Below are positions 7,903-18,033 of a stretch of DNA of 64,000 bases, piece by piece. The DNA is taken from the NCBI GenBank assembly GCA_001897525.1, contig MKTB01000018.1, forward strand, positions 62,001 through 126,000, given 5' to 3'. A program made the position numbers and the translations under genes. Within the stretch, counting starts at the first letter, position 1, and each line of letters opens with the position of its first letter. The notes under the pieces were generated by a model, which saw nothing but the letters and a program-made list of their open reading frames with translations, did not search any database and was not told the DNA's origin. The stretch comes from Bacteroidetes bacterium 43-16. Lineage in GTDB: Bacteria > Bacteroidota > Bacteroidia > Chitinophagales > Chitinophagaceae.

Positions 7903-9440
7903 TTGACTCCTTTAAATTCCTGATACCATTCCCTTGCAGCCTGATGAAAAGGAATGCCTCTTTCAATCGCATCAAACCAAATGAGGTATCTCGTATAGTG
8001 CTCCTGAAATTTTATTGTTCCTTTTAGTTTCGAAATATAATCATTTACGGTATTCCGGCATTTGGAAAGTAGCATGGGCAATACCTTCTTATCCTCATAA
8101 TTATAAGCTTTTGATAGGAGCAGGGCTATTGGCATTTCCACCTCAAAAACCATTTGAGCATCTTCATTTTTCCTAAAAAACCGTAATGCGGATTCTGCTG
8201 CCGGCTTTATGAGATCATAAGATTTTGCTTGCATTAACATAAACAATTGAAAGAAATAAACGTCAGTCAGGATATCCAGTCGGATATTGATCTTCTTTTT
8301 TAAATCAAGCAGACGCTTTCTAACTTCAGCGGCTTTGTCCAGAAGATCTAAACCCATATAGCTCACCATTAAATTTGCAAAAATAATCTGAAGAGCATCC
8401 GCGGGAATTGTCTTTCCGGAATCTCTTAATCGAAGCTCTACTTTTTGAATAAAATCCTTTAGCTGCTTTTGACTCCCCATATAGTTTAATACAATCATCT
8501 TGTAATTGACGTGATAAGCAAACAGAATACCGGAAAAAGGTAATGACTGGTTGAGCCGGTATTGGCTCGTAAATGCCTCCGCCAAAGCTATACCATTTAA
8601 TGTATCACTAAATAGGCCCAGACAAACACTGGAGGTGATGTGCTGGAAGATACCATGAATATAATCGTTCGGTTGAATATTATGTTGATCATAATCAATA
8701 AGCCGCCTGCTATGATTATAGGCTTCTTTATGGTTAAAGGTCATCCAGTAGTAAATGGCATAAATGTAATGACGATAGAATCTGGCATTATTGCTCATGC
8801 ATTCACTTTCTTTAGGCATTAAAGCGCTCTTGATCGTAGCATTTTCAACCCTTTGTTTATCTCTTCCTTTTGCATAACCGATCTCTCTTTTAAGTTCCAG
8901 GATATGACTGTACATACTTTCCATATCCAATTGCTGAGAAAATTTTTTCAATATTTCTCTTTCCTCTTTCTTGATTTCAGATAAAGTTCTTGTTGGAGTT
9001 GGCAAAACAATATTTAATCTTTTCTCCCATTCCAGCAGTTGCAGCATTAGTCCAAACTTTTCAAATTTCTGAGCTTCACCATATGCCTTATTCAGCTCCA
9101 GCACGCTTTGCTCAGGCAAGCTATGATTATAAAGTAATTCTACGTTAGTGAGTTTGTTCTGGATGAAGATATCAGTGGAAGAATCCTCGTTCATATCCCT
9201 TAATGTGCGCAATAAGTTGTTATAAAGCCGCCTTTTGGCTGAGGTAACAGAAGTAGCTTCAACAGGTATATTATTTTTGTAAAGGTCATTTTTCCCACTT
9301 TCGTAAACCGAATACAACTGATAGAACAAAGGAGGCTCAACCCCTTTAGATGAATCTCCGTAAAGTATTGTAAACTGGCGTTTTTCATCTTTATTCAGCG
9401 CTAAGACAAGGTCTGAAACGAAGTCTTTCTTCTTGTACAT
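7896..9440 (-). CDS. Unknown 514-residue helical-repeat protein
   Basis: 514 residues, nearly all alpha-helical by composition, with TPR-like spacing of hydrophobic residues (for example FQLFMLMQAKSYDLIKPAAESALRFFRKNEDAQ). No signal peptide, membrane segment or catalytic motif. The N-terminus (FVSDLVLALNKDEKRQFTIL) resembles a set of Bacteroidota proteins known only as hypothetical. It is convergent with the PP-loop ATPase gene (7-base overlap) and divergent from the SBBP-repeat gene. Scaffold or interaction role inferred only from the helical repeats. Confidence 0.65.
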   Translation of the reverse strand: MYKKKDFVSDLVLALNKDEKRQFTILYGDSSKGVEPPLFYQLYSVYESGKNDLYKNNIPVEATSVTSAKRRLYNNLLRTLRDMNEDSSTDIFIQNKLTNVELLYNHSLPEQSVLELNKAYGEAQKFEKFGLMLQLLEWEKRLNIVLPTPTRTLSEIKKEEREILKKFSQQLDMESMYSHILELKREIGYAKGRDKQRVENATIKSALMPKESECMSNNARFYRHYIYAIYYWMTFNHKEAYNHSRRLIDYDQHNIQPNDYIHGIFQHITSSVCLGLFSDTLNGIALAEAFTSQYRLNQSLPFSGILFAYHVNYKMIVLNYMGSQKQLKDFIQKVELRLRDSGKTIPADALQIIFANLMVSYMGLDLLDKAAEVRKRLLDLKKKINIRLDILTDVYFFQLFMLMQAKSYDLIKPAAESALRFFRKNEDAQMVFEVEMPIALLLSKAYNYEDKKVLPMLLSKCRNTVNDYISKLKGTIKFQEHYTRYLIWFDAIERGIPFHQAAREWYQEFKGVNQ

Positions 9441-9512
9441 AATTATGGCATTTACTGCAATTTATGCCAATTAAATCACATTTGTAGCGTTCACAATCGG
9501 CAAATAATCGAA

Positions 9513-9543
9513 TTGTTTAATAATTGATAAGGTTTTTACTTTG
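9513..9543 (+). promoter_or_regulatory. Candidate promoter for the SBBP-repeat gene
   Basis: TTG at 9513-9515 and TTACTTTG at 9536-9543 are 20 bases apart, close to the Bacteroidota form TTG-N19/20-TAnnTTTG, and lie about 48 bases before the start codon. Confidence 0.4.
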
Positions 9544-9590
9544 GACAAAGAATAATTTCCAACCATTTATTAACCAGTAAATTAAACATC

Positions 9591-12353
9591 ATGACATTCA
9601 GATACATTACTATTTTAACGGCTATTGTGGCAATACTTGCACAGGGTTTTAAAGTATTTTCCAAAGGATCTTTTATTGAAAATATCGGACAGGTAACCGA
9701 TCAGAACCTGCAACAACGATCTGATATTATTGCAAAATATCAGACAGGAAATGGACTTAATATATTTCTTTCTAAGAACGGGATTCACTATCAATGGTCA
9801 TCTGAAGATCAACTTTACAGGATGGATGTAAAATTGTTAAAAGCGAACCCCAATCCGCGGATAAGTAAAGATCAGTGTACAGGTTTTAGGGAACAATATC
9901 AATTGGCAGGAGTAAAAGAAACCGCATACAGTTACAATCGGATTACATACCATGATATTTATCCGGGAATAGATTGGACATTCTACTTTAATGCGAAAGG
10001 ACAATTAGAGCATGACTTTATTGTAAAACCTGGTGCCAAAATTTCGGATATCAGGTTGGAGTATTCGGGAGCGGACAATATTACCATTGACCGAAAGGGC
10101 AATTTGGTCGTTGTCACCGAATTTGGAAGCATTACTGAACCAGCACCTTATAGTTATGAACAGCTAAGCAGGAAACAAATTATGTCAGAATATCTGTTAA
10201 ATGGCAATGTGATCACCTTTAAAACAGCTATTTATAAGGGTTCTTTGATAATCGACCCAGTGATTGATTGGGCGACTTACCTCGGGGGAAGCGAATATGA
10301 TGAGATACGCGATGTAAAAGTCGGTAAGGATGGCTTTGTGTATGTTGTTGGTTCTACCAATAGTACCAGCAATATAGCTACCACAGGTGCACATTTAGTA
10401 ATGTTTCAAGGAGGCAATAATGCGATTGGTGCAGATGCTTTCCTGTCCAAATTTGATTCGGATGGGAATTGTATTTGGTCAACCTATTATGGCGGTACCA
10501 ATATAGATGTGGGCTTAGCATTAGCGATTGATACAGCAGGCGACTTGTACATGGCAGGGCGAACCAACAGCCAGACAGGAATATCAACGCAAGGAAGCCA
10601 TCAGCAAGTAAAAGCAGGTACATCATCCGGATATGATATATTCCTTGTAAAGTTCGATACTTCGGGAGCACCGGTTTGGGGAACCTACTACGGTGGGACA
10701 GGTTCCGATGGCACACAATCGGTAGCACTTGTTTCGGATAGCGCTAATGATCTTTATTTAGCTGGTAACACACAAAGTCCAAATGGCATTGCCACAACAG
10801 GAGCATTTCAAACAACCAGGCCCGGAAGTGAAGACGGCTTTATTGCCAAATTTGATTCAAACGGCATTTTGATATGGGGTACCTATTTTGGTACACCTTC
10901 CATAGATTGGATCAACGGAATAGCTATAGACAATTTCGGGGATATGGTCGTAACCGGAGAAACGATGAGTACAACAGGGCTTTCAACAACAGGAACCTAT
11001 CTTGAAATCGGAAATGGGGGACGTGACGGCTTTATAGCCAAATTTGATTCCGCTGGACAGCGGTTATGGGGAACTTATTTTGGTGGTAGCGGATATGACA
11101 AATTGGAACGGTTGTCAATTGATAGCGTTAATGGAATTTACGCTGTTGGCATTACAGAAAGTCTTGGAGATATTGCCTCTGCTATTGCATATCAAACCAC
11201 TAATGGTGGTTCACAAGATTTTTGTCTAGTTAAACTGAATGCCTCAGGAAACTTAGCATGGAGCACCTATTATGGGGGAATTCAAAACGAATATAATCCT
11301 GCCTTGATTTTCAAAAACGGAAATCTTTATCTGACAGGAGAAACAGGAAGTCCAAATAACCTGACTACACCTGATGGAATTAACCCTACTTACAATAACT
11401 CATATTCCGAAGGAGTACTTTCTATATTCAATCCAAATGGTGGACTTACGTGGGCAACTTATCTCGGTGGTGATGTGACTGATGGAGGAAGGGCAATCGA
11501 CATTTTAGGGAATGAGACAGTAATTATAGGAGGAAAAACGTCAAGTGTGATGGGAGCCAGTACTGCAGGGGCACACCAGACTGTTCTTGGTGGAATTGAT
11601 GATGGTTGGCTTTTAAAAATAAAAATGTGCAATTTGCCCGAAACGCCCGTTGCCATTGAAGGCAGTTCAATTGTTTGTGAAAACTCGGAGCAACAATATA
11701 CATTAACTACTGTAGCCGGAGCCAATATTTACAATTGGATATTGCCTATAGGTTGGTCAGGAACAAGTACCACAGATACAATTAACGTTACTACAGGTGC
11801 AGTTGATGGAACAATTAAAGCTGTTGCTATTAATTCTTGTGGAATAAGTGATACGATATCTTTAGCAATCTCCGTTAATCCAGTTCCCCAGGCAGGTATC
11901 AGTAGAAATGGCAATATATTAAGTGTATCCCAGACTTTTAGCACATATCAATGGTTGCTCAATGGAAATCCAATACCCGGAGCAACCAATCCAACATACA
12001 TCATTACGCAGAACGGCGCATTTTCTTTACAAGTTACAGGAGATAACGGATGTATAGGAAATTCTAATGAAATTATAGTCACAGACCATGTATCAATAAA
12101 TGAATTGGATAATATCGGAATAAGAATTTATCCTAATCCATTTAGAGAAAAGTTGACAATAACTGTACCTTTTGAAATTACACTGGTTATTTATGATCTG
12201 ACTGGAAAGGTCATCTGCCATGTTTATGTTTCAAAAGGAGAAAATGAAATTGATATGAGTCAGCTTAAAACGGGAAATTATCTACTTCAGGCGCATAGTG
12301 TTGACAACGGGAAAGTGTTAGGGGTAATGTCATTAGTAAAATTATCAAATTAA
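9591..12353 (+). CDS. SBBP-repeat secreted protein with T9SS type A sorting tail
   Basis: 920 residues. A signal peptide (residues 1-26) is followed by an N-terminal domain common to SBBP proteins (FIENIGQVTDQN, YHDIYPGIDWTFYFN). About eight tandem SBBP-like repeats of 50-55 residues follow (about 235-680), each with a DAFLSKFDSDGNCIWSTYYGG-like core; they probably form a beta-propeller. An Ig/PKD-like stretch (about 690-840) precedes a Por-type tail (IRIYPNPFREKLTI...VIYDLTGKV...LKTGNYLL) that directs export through the type IX system and cell-surface attachment. It is probably co-transcribed with the next T9SS gene, 20 bases downstream. Role likely surface adhesion or binding; substrate unknown. 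Confidence 0.88.
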   Translation: MTFRYITILTAIVAILAQGFKVFSKGSFIENIGQVTDQNLQQRSDIIAKYQTGNGLNIFLSKNGIHYQWSSEDQLYRMDVKLLKANPNPRISKDQCTGFREQYQLAGVKETAYSYNRITYHDIYPGIDWTFYFNAKGQLEHDFIVKPGAKISDIRLEYSGADNITIDRKGNLVVVTEFGSITEPAPYSYEQLSRKQIMSEYLLNGNVITFKTAIYKGSLIIDPVIDWATYLGGSEYDEIRDVKVGKDGFVYVVGSTNSTSNIATTGAHLVMFQGGNNAIGADAFLSKFDSDGNCIWSTYYGGTNIDVGLALAIDTAGDLYMAGRTNSQTGISTQGSHQQVKAGTSSGYDIFLVKFDTSGAPVWGTYYGGTGSDGTQSVALVSDSANDLYLAGNTQSPNGIATTGAFQTTRPGSEDGFIAKFDSNGILIWGTYFGTPSIDWINGIAIDNFGDMVVTGETMSTTGLSTTGTYLEIGNGGRDGFIAKFDSAGQRLWGTYFGGSGYDKLERLSIDSVNGIYAVGITESLGDIASAIAYQTTNGGSQDFCLVKLNASGNLAWSTYYGGIQNEYNPALIFKNGNLYLTGETGSPNNLTTPDGINPTYNNSYSEGVLSIFNPNGGLTWATYLGGDVTDGGRAIDILGNETVIIGGKTSSVMGASTAGAHQTVLGGIDDGWLLKIKMCNLPETPVAIEGSSIVCENSEQQYTLTTVAGANIYNWILPIGWSGTSTTDTINVTTGAVDGTIKAVAINSCGISDTISLAISVNPVPQAGISRNGNILSVSQTFSTYQWLLNGNPIPGATNPTYIITQNGAFSLQVTGDNGCIGNSNEIIVTDHVSINELDNIGIRIYPNPFREKLTITVPFEITLVIYDLTGKVICHVYVSKGENEIDMSQLKTGNYLLQAHSVDNGKVLGVMSLVKLSN

Positions 12354-12373
12354 CCTCTTTAATTTTTTAAGCC

Positions 12374-14671
12374 ATGAAAGTGTATTTATTTGTGATAGTG
12401 ATTTTATTGAGCTTTATGAACAACATACATGCCCAAGGTGAAAATAGCATCTGGATGTTTGGGCGCAATTACTCACTAGACTTTAACCAATTGCCACCTC
12501 TGCTACGTGATGACAGGTATATAAACGGCACCTTGATGGCAAATACCTCCCAGACGGTGATGCCTAATATTGAACATTTTTATGATTATGCACAAGCTGT
12601 TTGTGATGCCAATGGTAGTATTCTGTTTATGGTAAAGAAGCATGTTTATCGAAATTCAGGGTTGGGTTATTCCATTCCTGCTCCCAATATTTTTGACAGG
12701 AATGAACAGCCTATCGAGGGAACTGAGTTTCTTCCGCCTTCAGATATGCAAGAGGATAGACCCATTGTTATTCCCCATCCGGGAAATATCAATCAATACT
12801 ACGTTTTCTATGTTCGCAATGGAGGATTACTCTACTGTTTGTTTGATATGACGCTAAATAATGGAAGGGGAAATATTGTTCCTGGATTTAAAAACATACT
12901 TCACTACGGTTATAACTCAATAGTAGGAAGGTCCATGGTAGCAATTCAGGATTGTGATGGTATTTGGCTTGTGCTTAGGCACAAAACACAAAATCAGTTC
13001 CTGAGCTTTAAACTTGATATAGCAGGTTTACATGCTAACCCTACGACTTCTCAAACCGGTCTGATGCAGATCGCAGAATATGCTTCATTAAATGAATTTG
13101 TGGCTTCTCCAGACGGCAAATTAATTGCTGTAGTAAAAGGTGAAGTTCAGCATCTTAATCAACCCGGAGGTATTGAATTATTTGATTTCGAAAAATGTAG
13201 CGGAAAAATAAATAACGCAAGATTGTTCGAAATGAACCAACAAGTTTATGGTGTAGGATTTTCTCCGGATAACAATAAATTATATGCCGCTTATACAGAA
13301 TACAATCCATTACTTACTCCAATGGCATCTTGGTGGCGAGATCAGAATCTTTACCAATTCGACTTATCATTGAATGAAGTATCTGCAATTGTAAATAGCA
13401 AAACATTAGTAATGACAAACCCTACTATACAAAGAAATATGACTTTTTGCCCATTAGAAACCCCGGCATTAGGTTCTATGCGGATTGGCAAAGACGGTAA
13501 AATGTATTTTACTAATGGTTCACCAAGCGTATGTATTGGCACTTCAGGAGTCGGATTGGCTATTCATATAATTAACAATCCAAATTTACCTGGTCTAGCT
13601 TGCAATCCTACTATCAATGCAATATTTAATACGGTGAACGGAATGGTAGCAGGAAACAGGGCAAGTTTTAGAACTGATTTTTCCTATGAAATTGTCTTAC
13701 CCCCAAATTTTACTCCAGATACAATTATAAATGAGCCAATACACGTACATGTATGCTATAGAGCTGATACAGTTTTAAAAGCACCCATTGGTGTTGGTTG
13801 TGTTACGTGGTCCAATGGTTTAACAGACAGTAATATCACGGTTTCAGTATCAGGAAAATACTGGGTAAGATATACAAAAGACTGTACCATATACATTGAT
13901 ACTTTTGATGTAAGTTTTTCAAAATTACCTAAAGTCTTACCGGTTCAATATGGATGCCCAGGTTACATTCTCTTAACCGCAGGAGAAATCGATGGGCCTA
14001 AATTTGAATTGGAAGTTTACAATGAAAATGGCGGAAAGATATATGGAGGACATTTACAATCACTTCACCATGTATTTAATCTCATCGAAGGAAATTATCT
14101 AATTAAAGTTAGTACGGAATCAGCATGTGATACCTTTTTAAAGGTTGAACTGAAAGCTTACCCCACAGAAGAAATTAGTATAGATCCACCGTTTGCCATT
14201 GTAAAATATGGCGAACAGATACAATTAACCGCATACGGTGGCATCAGCTATATCTGGACCCCTGCTACCTCGCTGAATACCAGAACAGGACACTTAGTAA
14301 TAGCCACCCCAGAAGTAGATACAGAATACGAAATAATAGGGGTTAATGATTATGGTTGTCGCGATACTGCCTACGCAACTATAAAAGTCGATTTCAATAA
14401 ACAGATACAAATGCCTAACGCTTTTAGTCCAAACGGCGACGGCCTCAATGATATATTTACTATTCCTAGTGGCAAATGGAATATTTTAAAGTTTGAAGTT
14501 TACAACAGATATGGACAATTGATTTACCAGAAGAATAACCTTTCTGAAGGCTGGAATGGAATGTTCAACGGTAAAACCTGTGATGCAGGAGTATATTTTT
14601 ATGCAATTGTATTAAGTATGCCAGACAAAACTAATTATAAACTTTCCGGAGAGGTTCATCTGATCAAATAA
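12374..14671 (+). CDS. T9SS type B sorting (gliding-associated C-terminal) surface protein
   Basis: 765 residues with a signal peptide (MKVYLFVIVILLSFMNNIHAQ). The middle contains propeller-like repeats with short motifs such as VASPDGKLIAVVKGE, VGFSPDNNKLYAAY and MRIGKDGKMYFTNG. Two beta-sandwich segments follow. The C-terminal 85 residues are a classic CHU_C/gliding-motility-associated domain (MPNAFSPNGDGLNDIFTIP...FEVYNRYGQLIYQ...GWNGMFNGKTCDAGVYFYAI), a type B signal for type IX export. It starts 20 bases after the SBBP gene. This pairing of a type A and a type B substrate suggests two interacting surface proteins. Confidence 0.9.
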   Translation: MKVYLFVIVILLSFMNNIHAQGENSIWMFGRNYSLDFNQLPPLLRDDRYINGTLMANTSQTVMPNIEHFYDYAQAVCDANGSILFMVKKHVYRNSGLGYSIPAPNIFDRNEQPIEGTEFLPPSDMQEDRPIVIPHPGNINQYYVFYVRNGGLLYCLFDMTLNNGRGNIVPGFKNILHYGYNSIVGRSMVAIQDCDGIWLVLRHKTQNQFLSFKLDIAGLHANPTTSQTGLMQIAEYASLNEFVASPDGKLIAVVKGEVQHLNQPGGIELFDFEKCSGKINNARLFEMNQQVYGVGFSPDNNKLYAAYTEYNPLLTPMASWWRDQNLYQFDLSLNEVSAIVNSKTLVMTNPTIQRNMTFCPLETPALGSMRIGKDGKMYFTNGSPSVCIGTSGVGLAIHIINNPNLPGLACNPTINAIFNTVNGMVAGNRASFRTDFSYEIVLPPNFTPDTIINEPIHVHVCYRADTVLKAPIGVGCVTWSNGLTDSNITVSVSGKYWVRYTKDCTIYIDTFDVSFSKLPKVLPVQYGCPGYILLTAGEIDGPKFELEVYNENGGKIYGGHLQSLHHVFNLIEGNYLIKVSTESACDTFLKVELKAYPTEEISIDPPFAIVKYGEQIQLTAYGGISYIWTPATSLNTRTGHLVIATPEVDTEYEIIGVNDYGCRDTAYATIKVDFNKQIQMPNAFSPNGDGLNDIFTIPSGKWNILKFEVYNRYGQLIYQKNNLSEGWNGMFNGKTCDAGVYFYAIVLSMPDKTNYKLSGEVHLIK

Positions 14672-14703
14672 TTACTTTTTCATGGTTTCTAATTTGGTTT
14701 AGG

Positions 14704-14738
14704 AAGGGCAGTTTCCTGTTTAGGATGCTGCCCTTTTA
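14704..14738 (+). terminator. Intrinsic terminator of the T9SS gene pair
   Basis: AAGGGCAG (14704-14711) pairs with CTGCCCTT (14728-14735), followed by T-rich sequence, 33 bases after the stop of the gene ending at 14671. Confidence 0.75.
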
Positions 14739-14821
14739 AAATTTTAATTTCATTAATAAAACATTCTATATCTTCACATGGATAAACAATGTCAGTTGTT
14801 TTCATAGATATGAGAAATAAA

Positions 14822-14851
14822 GTGGCCGGATTCTTTTTAGTTTCCGGCCAC
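14822..14851 (-). terminator. Intrinsic terminator of the beta-helix lipoprotein gene
   Basis: GTGGCCGGA (14822-14830) pairs with TCCGGCCAC (14843-14851); read on the minus strand it ends in TTTATTT, 27 bases beyond the lipoprotein stop. Confidence 0.75.
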
Positions 14852-14877
14852 CCTTATATTAACCCTTACAGCCTAAT

Positions 14878-16347
14878 TTACTCGCAATAATTACGCGTAA
14901 GCATACAGAAGTCAACCCATGTACTTTTCAGCCACGTGTTTGCCGAAGTTTGTAATGCCCCACGAAAAGCCGGTTGATCGAAGAATCCGCTCAACATTCC
15001 ATAATCTGGTGCTTCAAGGTCAGTTGTTGATTCATTAATAAACAAATTCGGGAATGTGCTGCATTTGTCTCCACATAAGCTGTTTTTATAATAGCCAGTC
15101 GCCAACAGTGAAAATTGGTTTCCTGTTTGGTTACAACTTGAAAGTGCCGTTCCCTCAATCCAGTTTTGCATCGTGCCCGAAGGATTTAACCTACATCCGT
15201 CAGCAGCAGCCCATGATGCATGTGGGCTTGTAAATTGTTGGGAATATTCAGGACTTCCCAGGTCATGTAAGGAATTATTAGAAAAAATCAATTGATCTGT
15301 ACCGGATTTTGTTTTAGCAATTATATTTGAACCCTCAAGAAATAGACCATATCTATTAAATCCTTCAACTACCGTATTGTAAATTTGAGCACTACCATTT
15401 TTTCGAATTGCAATTGCGTCCTCATAACCAATATCGCTATTTTCGCAAAAAGTTCCGCCCATTAAACTTACATTGGATATTACCGGATAAGTATAAGGCG
15501 CATTATCTGCTCCGACTAAATTATTTGTAATGTCGATACCATAAGATTCTACAATGTGGAATATAGCATTATCTTTAAAACCCAATATATTTTGAATATT
15601 TCCTCTATAGCCTTGGCTAATGGCAAGGTCTGTTCTACCTGATTTATAAGAAAATACTTCCTTGATACCAACTTGACCTCCCCATACCCCAAGGCCATCA
15701 AATTTGGATTCCGAAATCTGAACATCCTTTATGGTCATTCCATTTCCTACAGAACCCAGGATTAACGCGCTTTGAGTTAAACGGTCACCTGTTGCCGAAC
15801 CTTTGCCAGCGAAATTAATTTGAACGTATTCTAGAGTACCGGCGCTACTGCTTACAGAAGTTCCTCCTGCAGTATAACTATTTGAGGCGAAACTAAAGCC
15901 CAAAGCATTACTTTGATTGTTAGGCGCATTGCCCATTATCGCTAACCCAATCCAGTCACCCGGAGCCCTTGCCCCTGGAGCCTTATCCGATGTAAAGACA
16001 ATGGGATTTGTAGACGTACCCACCGCATTGATTTGTGCAGTTTTGTCAATCACAAGTCCAGAAGCAACAGAAGTTTTCGCTTCAATCAATGTTCCGGGTT
16101 GAATCGTTAACGTTGCATTTTTAACATCAACAATTCCGTCAAGGATGTATCTCTTACCGGATAACAAGGTTGTATTCGTGTTAATAGTACCAGAAAGGGA
16201 TATTGGAGTACAATCCACGACAACATTTCTCAAACCAGCATTTTCTCCAAGCTGGTCATGATTCAATTGGTTGTCAGTTAGGTTTTTTTGACAACCTGTT
16301 GCTGCAATCAAAACTATGATCGCAAGCTTTAAAAAGTTCCTTTTCAT
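14878..16347 (-). CDS. Secreted beta-helix lipoprotein
   Basis: 489 residues with a lipoprotein signal (MKRNFLKLAIIVLIAATGCQ). The mature protein opens with LSGTINTNTTLLSGKRYILDGIVDVKNATLTIQPGTLIEAK and continues with GTSTNPIVFTSDKAPGARAPGDWIGLAIMGNAP and LEYVQINFAGKG. This is the pattern of Bacteroidota right-handed beta-helix surface lipoproteins related to pectate-lyase-like folds. Several turns are visible to about residue 350; the C-terminal 130 residues are unlike known domains. No catalytic residues can be assigned. It is convergent with the T9SS gene pair. Confidence 0.8.
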   Translation of the reverse strand: MKRNFLKLAIIVLIAATGCQKNLTDNQLNHDQLGENAGLRNVVVDCTPISLSGTINTNTTLLSGKRYILDGIVDVKNATLTIQPGTLIEAKTSVASGLVIDKTAQINAVGTSTNPIVFTSDKAPGARAPGDWIGLAIMGNAPNNQSNALGFSFASNSYTAGGTSVSSSAGTLEYVQINFAGKGSATGDRLTQSALILGSVGNGMTIKDVQISESKFDGLGVWGGQVGIKEVFSYKSGRTDLAISQGYRGNIQNILGFKDNAIFHIVESYGIDITNNLVGADNAPYTYPVISNVSLMGGTFCENSDIGYEDAIAIRKNGSAQIYNTVVEGFNRYGLFLEGSNIIAKTKSGTDQLIFSNNSLHDLGSPEYSQQFTSPHASWAAADGCRLNPSGTMQNWIEGTALSSCNQTGNQFSLLATGYYKNSLCGDKCSTFPNLFINESTTDLEAPDYGMLSGFFDQPAFRGALQTSANTWLKSTWVDFCMLTRNYCE

Positions 16348-16719
16348 AAGAATAAAATTTAGAATTAGTAAAATAAGTAAGGGTTAAGCATTGCACTTAT
16401 AACATCAATACATTAAGGTGGAAAAAGTCTGAAGAGTAATAAATCCATTTTCATATCCGGTCATTTTAGAATTCATGTTCTACTTTTAGTATCGGCAACT
16501 AAAAATTATTCTGATTTTCGGGCTAATAATTGGGCTTTTAAACTATACCAAATTTAAGCACGCTAATAGGGGGAACGCAATATTCAGATTAGGCAAAAGG
16601 TTGAATCATCTGAATTCGTTGTTGAGCATGCTGATTTAGGTTCTGAATAGTGCGTTTCCGGAAGTGATTTTTTGTAACTAATTAATATATCTGTAATTTC
16701 AGAATTGCTTGAATTTCTT
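16348..16719. other. 372-base gap with no gene seen
   Basis: AT-rich stretch between the lipoprotein start and the recombinase stop, both on the minus strand. It must contain the lipoprotein promoter. I see no open frame of coding character, no tRNA and no strong hairpin in it. Confidence 0.6.
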
Positions 16720-17931
16720 TTAATACTTCAATTTTATCATATTCATATCATCACTTATTTTCTTATCAACTATTTTAGCATAATGTTGAGTTTGTTTAAT
16801 GGATCTATGTCCTAACATTCTCGAAACTGTTTCAATTGGAATACCATTTGTTAATGTAACAGTCGTTGCAAATGTATGTCGTGCCATATGAAAAGTTAAG
16901 TTTTTCTTAATTGAACATATATCACCAATTTCCTTTAGATATGCGTTCATTTTTTGATTTGAAAAGCATGGAAATACTTTTTCAGTCAACCGACACTCGT
17001 TGAATCCATCATATTTTCTGATTAAATATAAAGCTTGGGGAAGAAGTGGAATCTTTGTCAGGCTGTCCGTTTTTTTTCTCTTGTAGGAAATCCATGTTTT
17101 TTCGTCAATACCAGTAAAAAATTGTGAAGAGGTTAATCCGAAAACATCTATATAGGCCATACCTGTAAAACACGAGAAAATGAAAATATCTCTCACCAAC
17201 GAAAGACGTTCAATTGAAAACTTTTTATTCAACAAGACTTGCAACTCGTCTTCGGTCAGGAATTCACGAATAACTTCCTTTTTAAGTAGTTTGAATTGGC
17301 TAAATGGATCTTTTTTAATCCATCCTAATTTAACACACTTTAATACAATTTTTTTGAAATTACCTAGATACTTAGACGTAGTGTTCTGACTGCAGTTTCT
17401 AACAGTTTTTAACCAAAAGTCATATTCTTGGATAAATTCATAATCTAGTTTCCTAAGCTCTAAATCTTCTAAATTATATTTCCATTTAATGAATTCCCTG
17501 GTGTGCGAAAGGCTTGTTTCATACCTTTGAATTGTCCCAGAAGCAAAATCTTTGCCCTCCAAACTTTTCATTTTATCATTTTCATCTTTAAAAATTTGAA
17601 GGATAAATTTTCTATCATCTTTTTTTCCGAAAAGTAGTTGAAATAAATTCTCTGTTGAAATGTCCTCCCCAGATGTTATAAGTTCGCGTTTTGCATCATA
17701 GACTTTTGAAACTAAAGCGTCCAAATATTGATTTATCGTTTTACTATCCTCTTTATTTCCAATTGCTCGATTTGCATTTTGATCCCAACGATCTTTAAAC
17801 CAAGTTCTTTTCGTAGAGAATTCCTTAGCAATGCCGTTAACGGTAATTCTTCCATACAATTTTCGTTTCAATCCATCACTGCTGTCTGTTTTCTTTAAAA
17901 AGAACAGCAATCCAAAACTTTTTTCTAGCAT
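16720..17931 (-). CDS. Tyrosine recombinase/integrase, Bacteroidota type
   Basis: 403 residues. Arm-type DNA-binding N-terminus (about 1-95, LYGRITVNGIAKEFSTKRTW), SAM-like core-binding domain (about 105-205) and a catalytic domain (about 215-403). Visible catalytic features are the lysine in SYKRKKTDS, HMARHTFAT (HxxR), MLGHRSIKQTQHYAKI (second His and nucleophile Tyr). The first Arg, normally in TGLR, is replaced: the segment reads CFTGMAYIDV. IntDOT-like enzymes of this phylum also lack it. The gene starts about 290 bases from the 3' end of tRNA-Ser, the usual position for an element integrated at a tRNA. No excisionase or conjugation genes are visible here. Confidence 0.92.
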   Translation of the reverse strand: MLEKSFGLLFFLKKTDSSDGLKRKLYGRITVNGIAKEFSTKRTWFKDRWDQNANRAIGNKEDSKTINQYLDALVSKVYDAKRELITSGEDISTENLFQLLFGKKDDRKFILQIFKDENDKMKSLEGKDFASGTIQRYETSLSHTREFIKWKYNLEDLELRKLDYEFIQEYDFWLKTVRNCSQNTTSKYLGNFKKIVLKCVKLGWIKKDPFSQFKLLKKEVIREFLTEDELQVLLNKKFSIERLSLVRDIFIFSCFTGMAYIDVFGLTSSQFFTGIDEKTWISYKRKKTDSLTKIPLLPQALYLIRKYDGFNECRLTEKVFPCFSNQKMNAYLKEIGDICSIKKNLTFHMARHTFATTVTLTNGIPIETVSRMLGHRSIKQTQHYAKIVDKKISDDMNMIKLKY

Positions 17932-18033
17932 AATTAATAATTTTTATGGTTATACAAAGTTCGGATTGGTGCACCTTCAATACAAGATGTAAATTCATTT
18001 AACTAGTTGGTATTCATTTAAATACATCATTAG

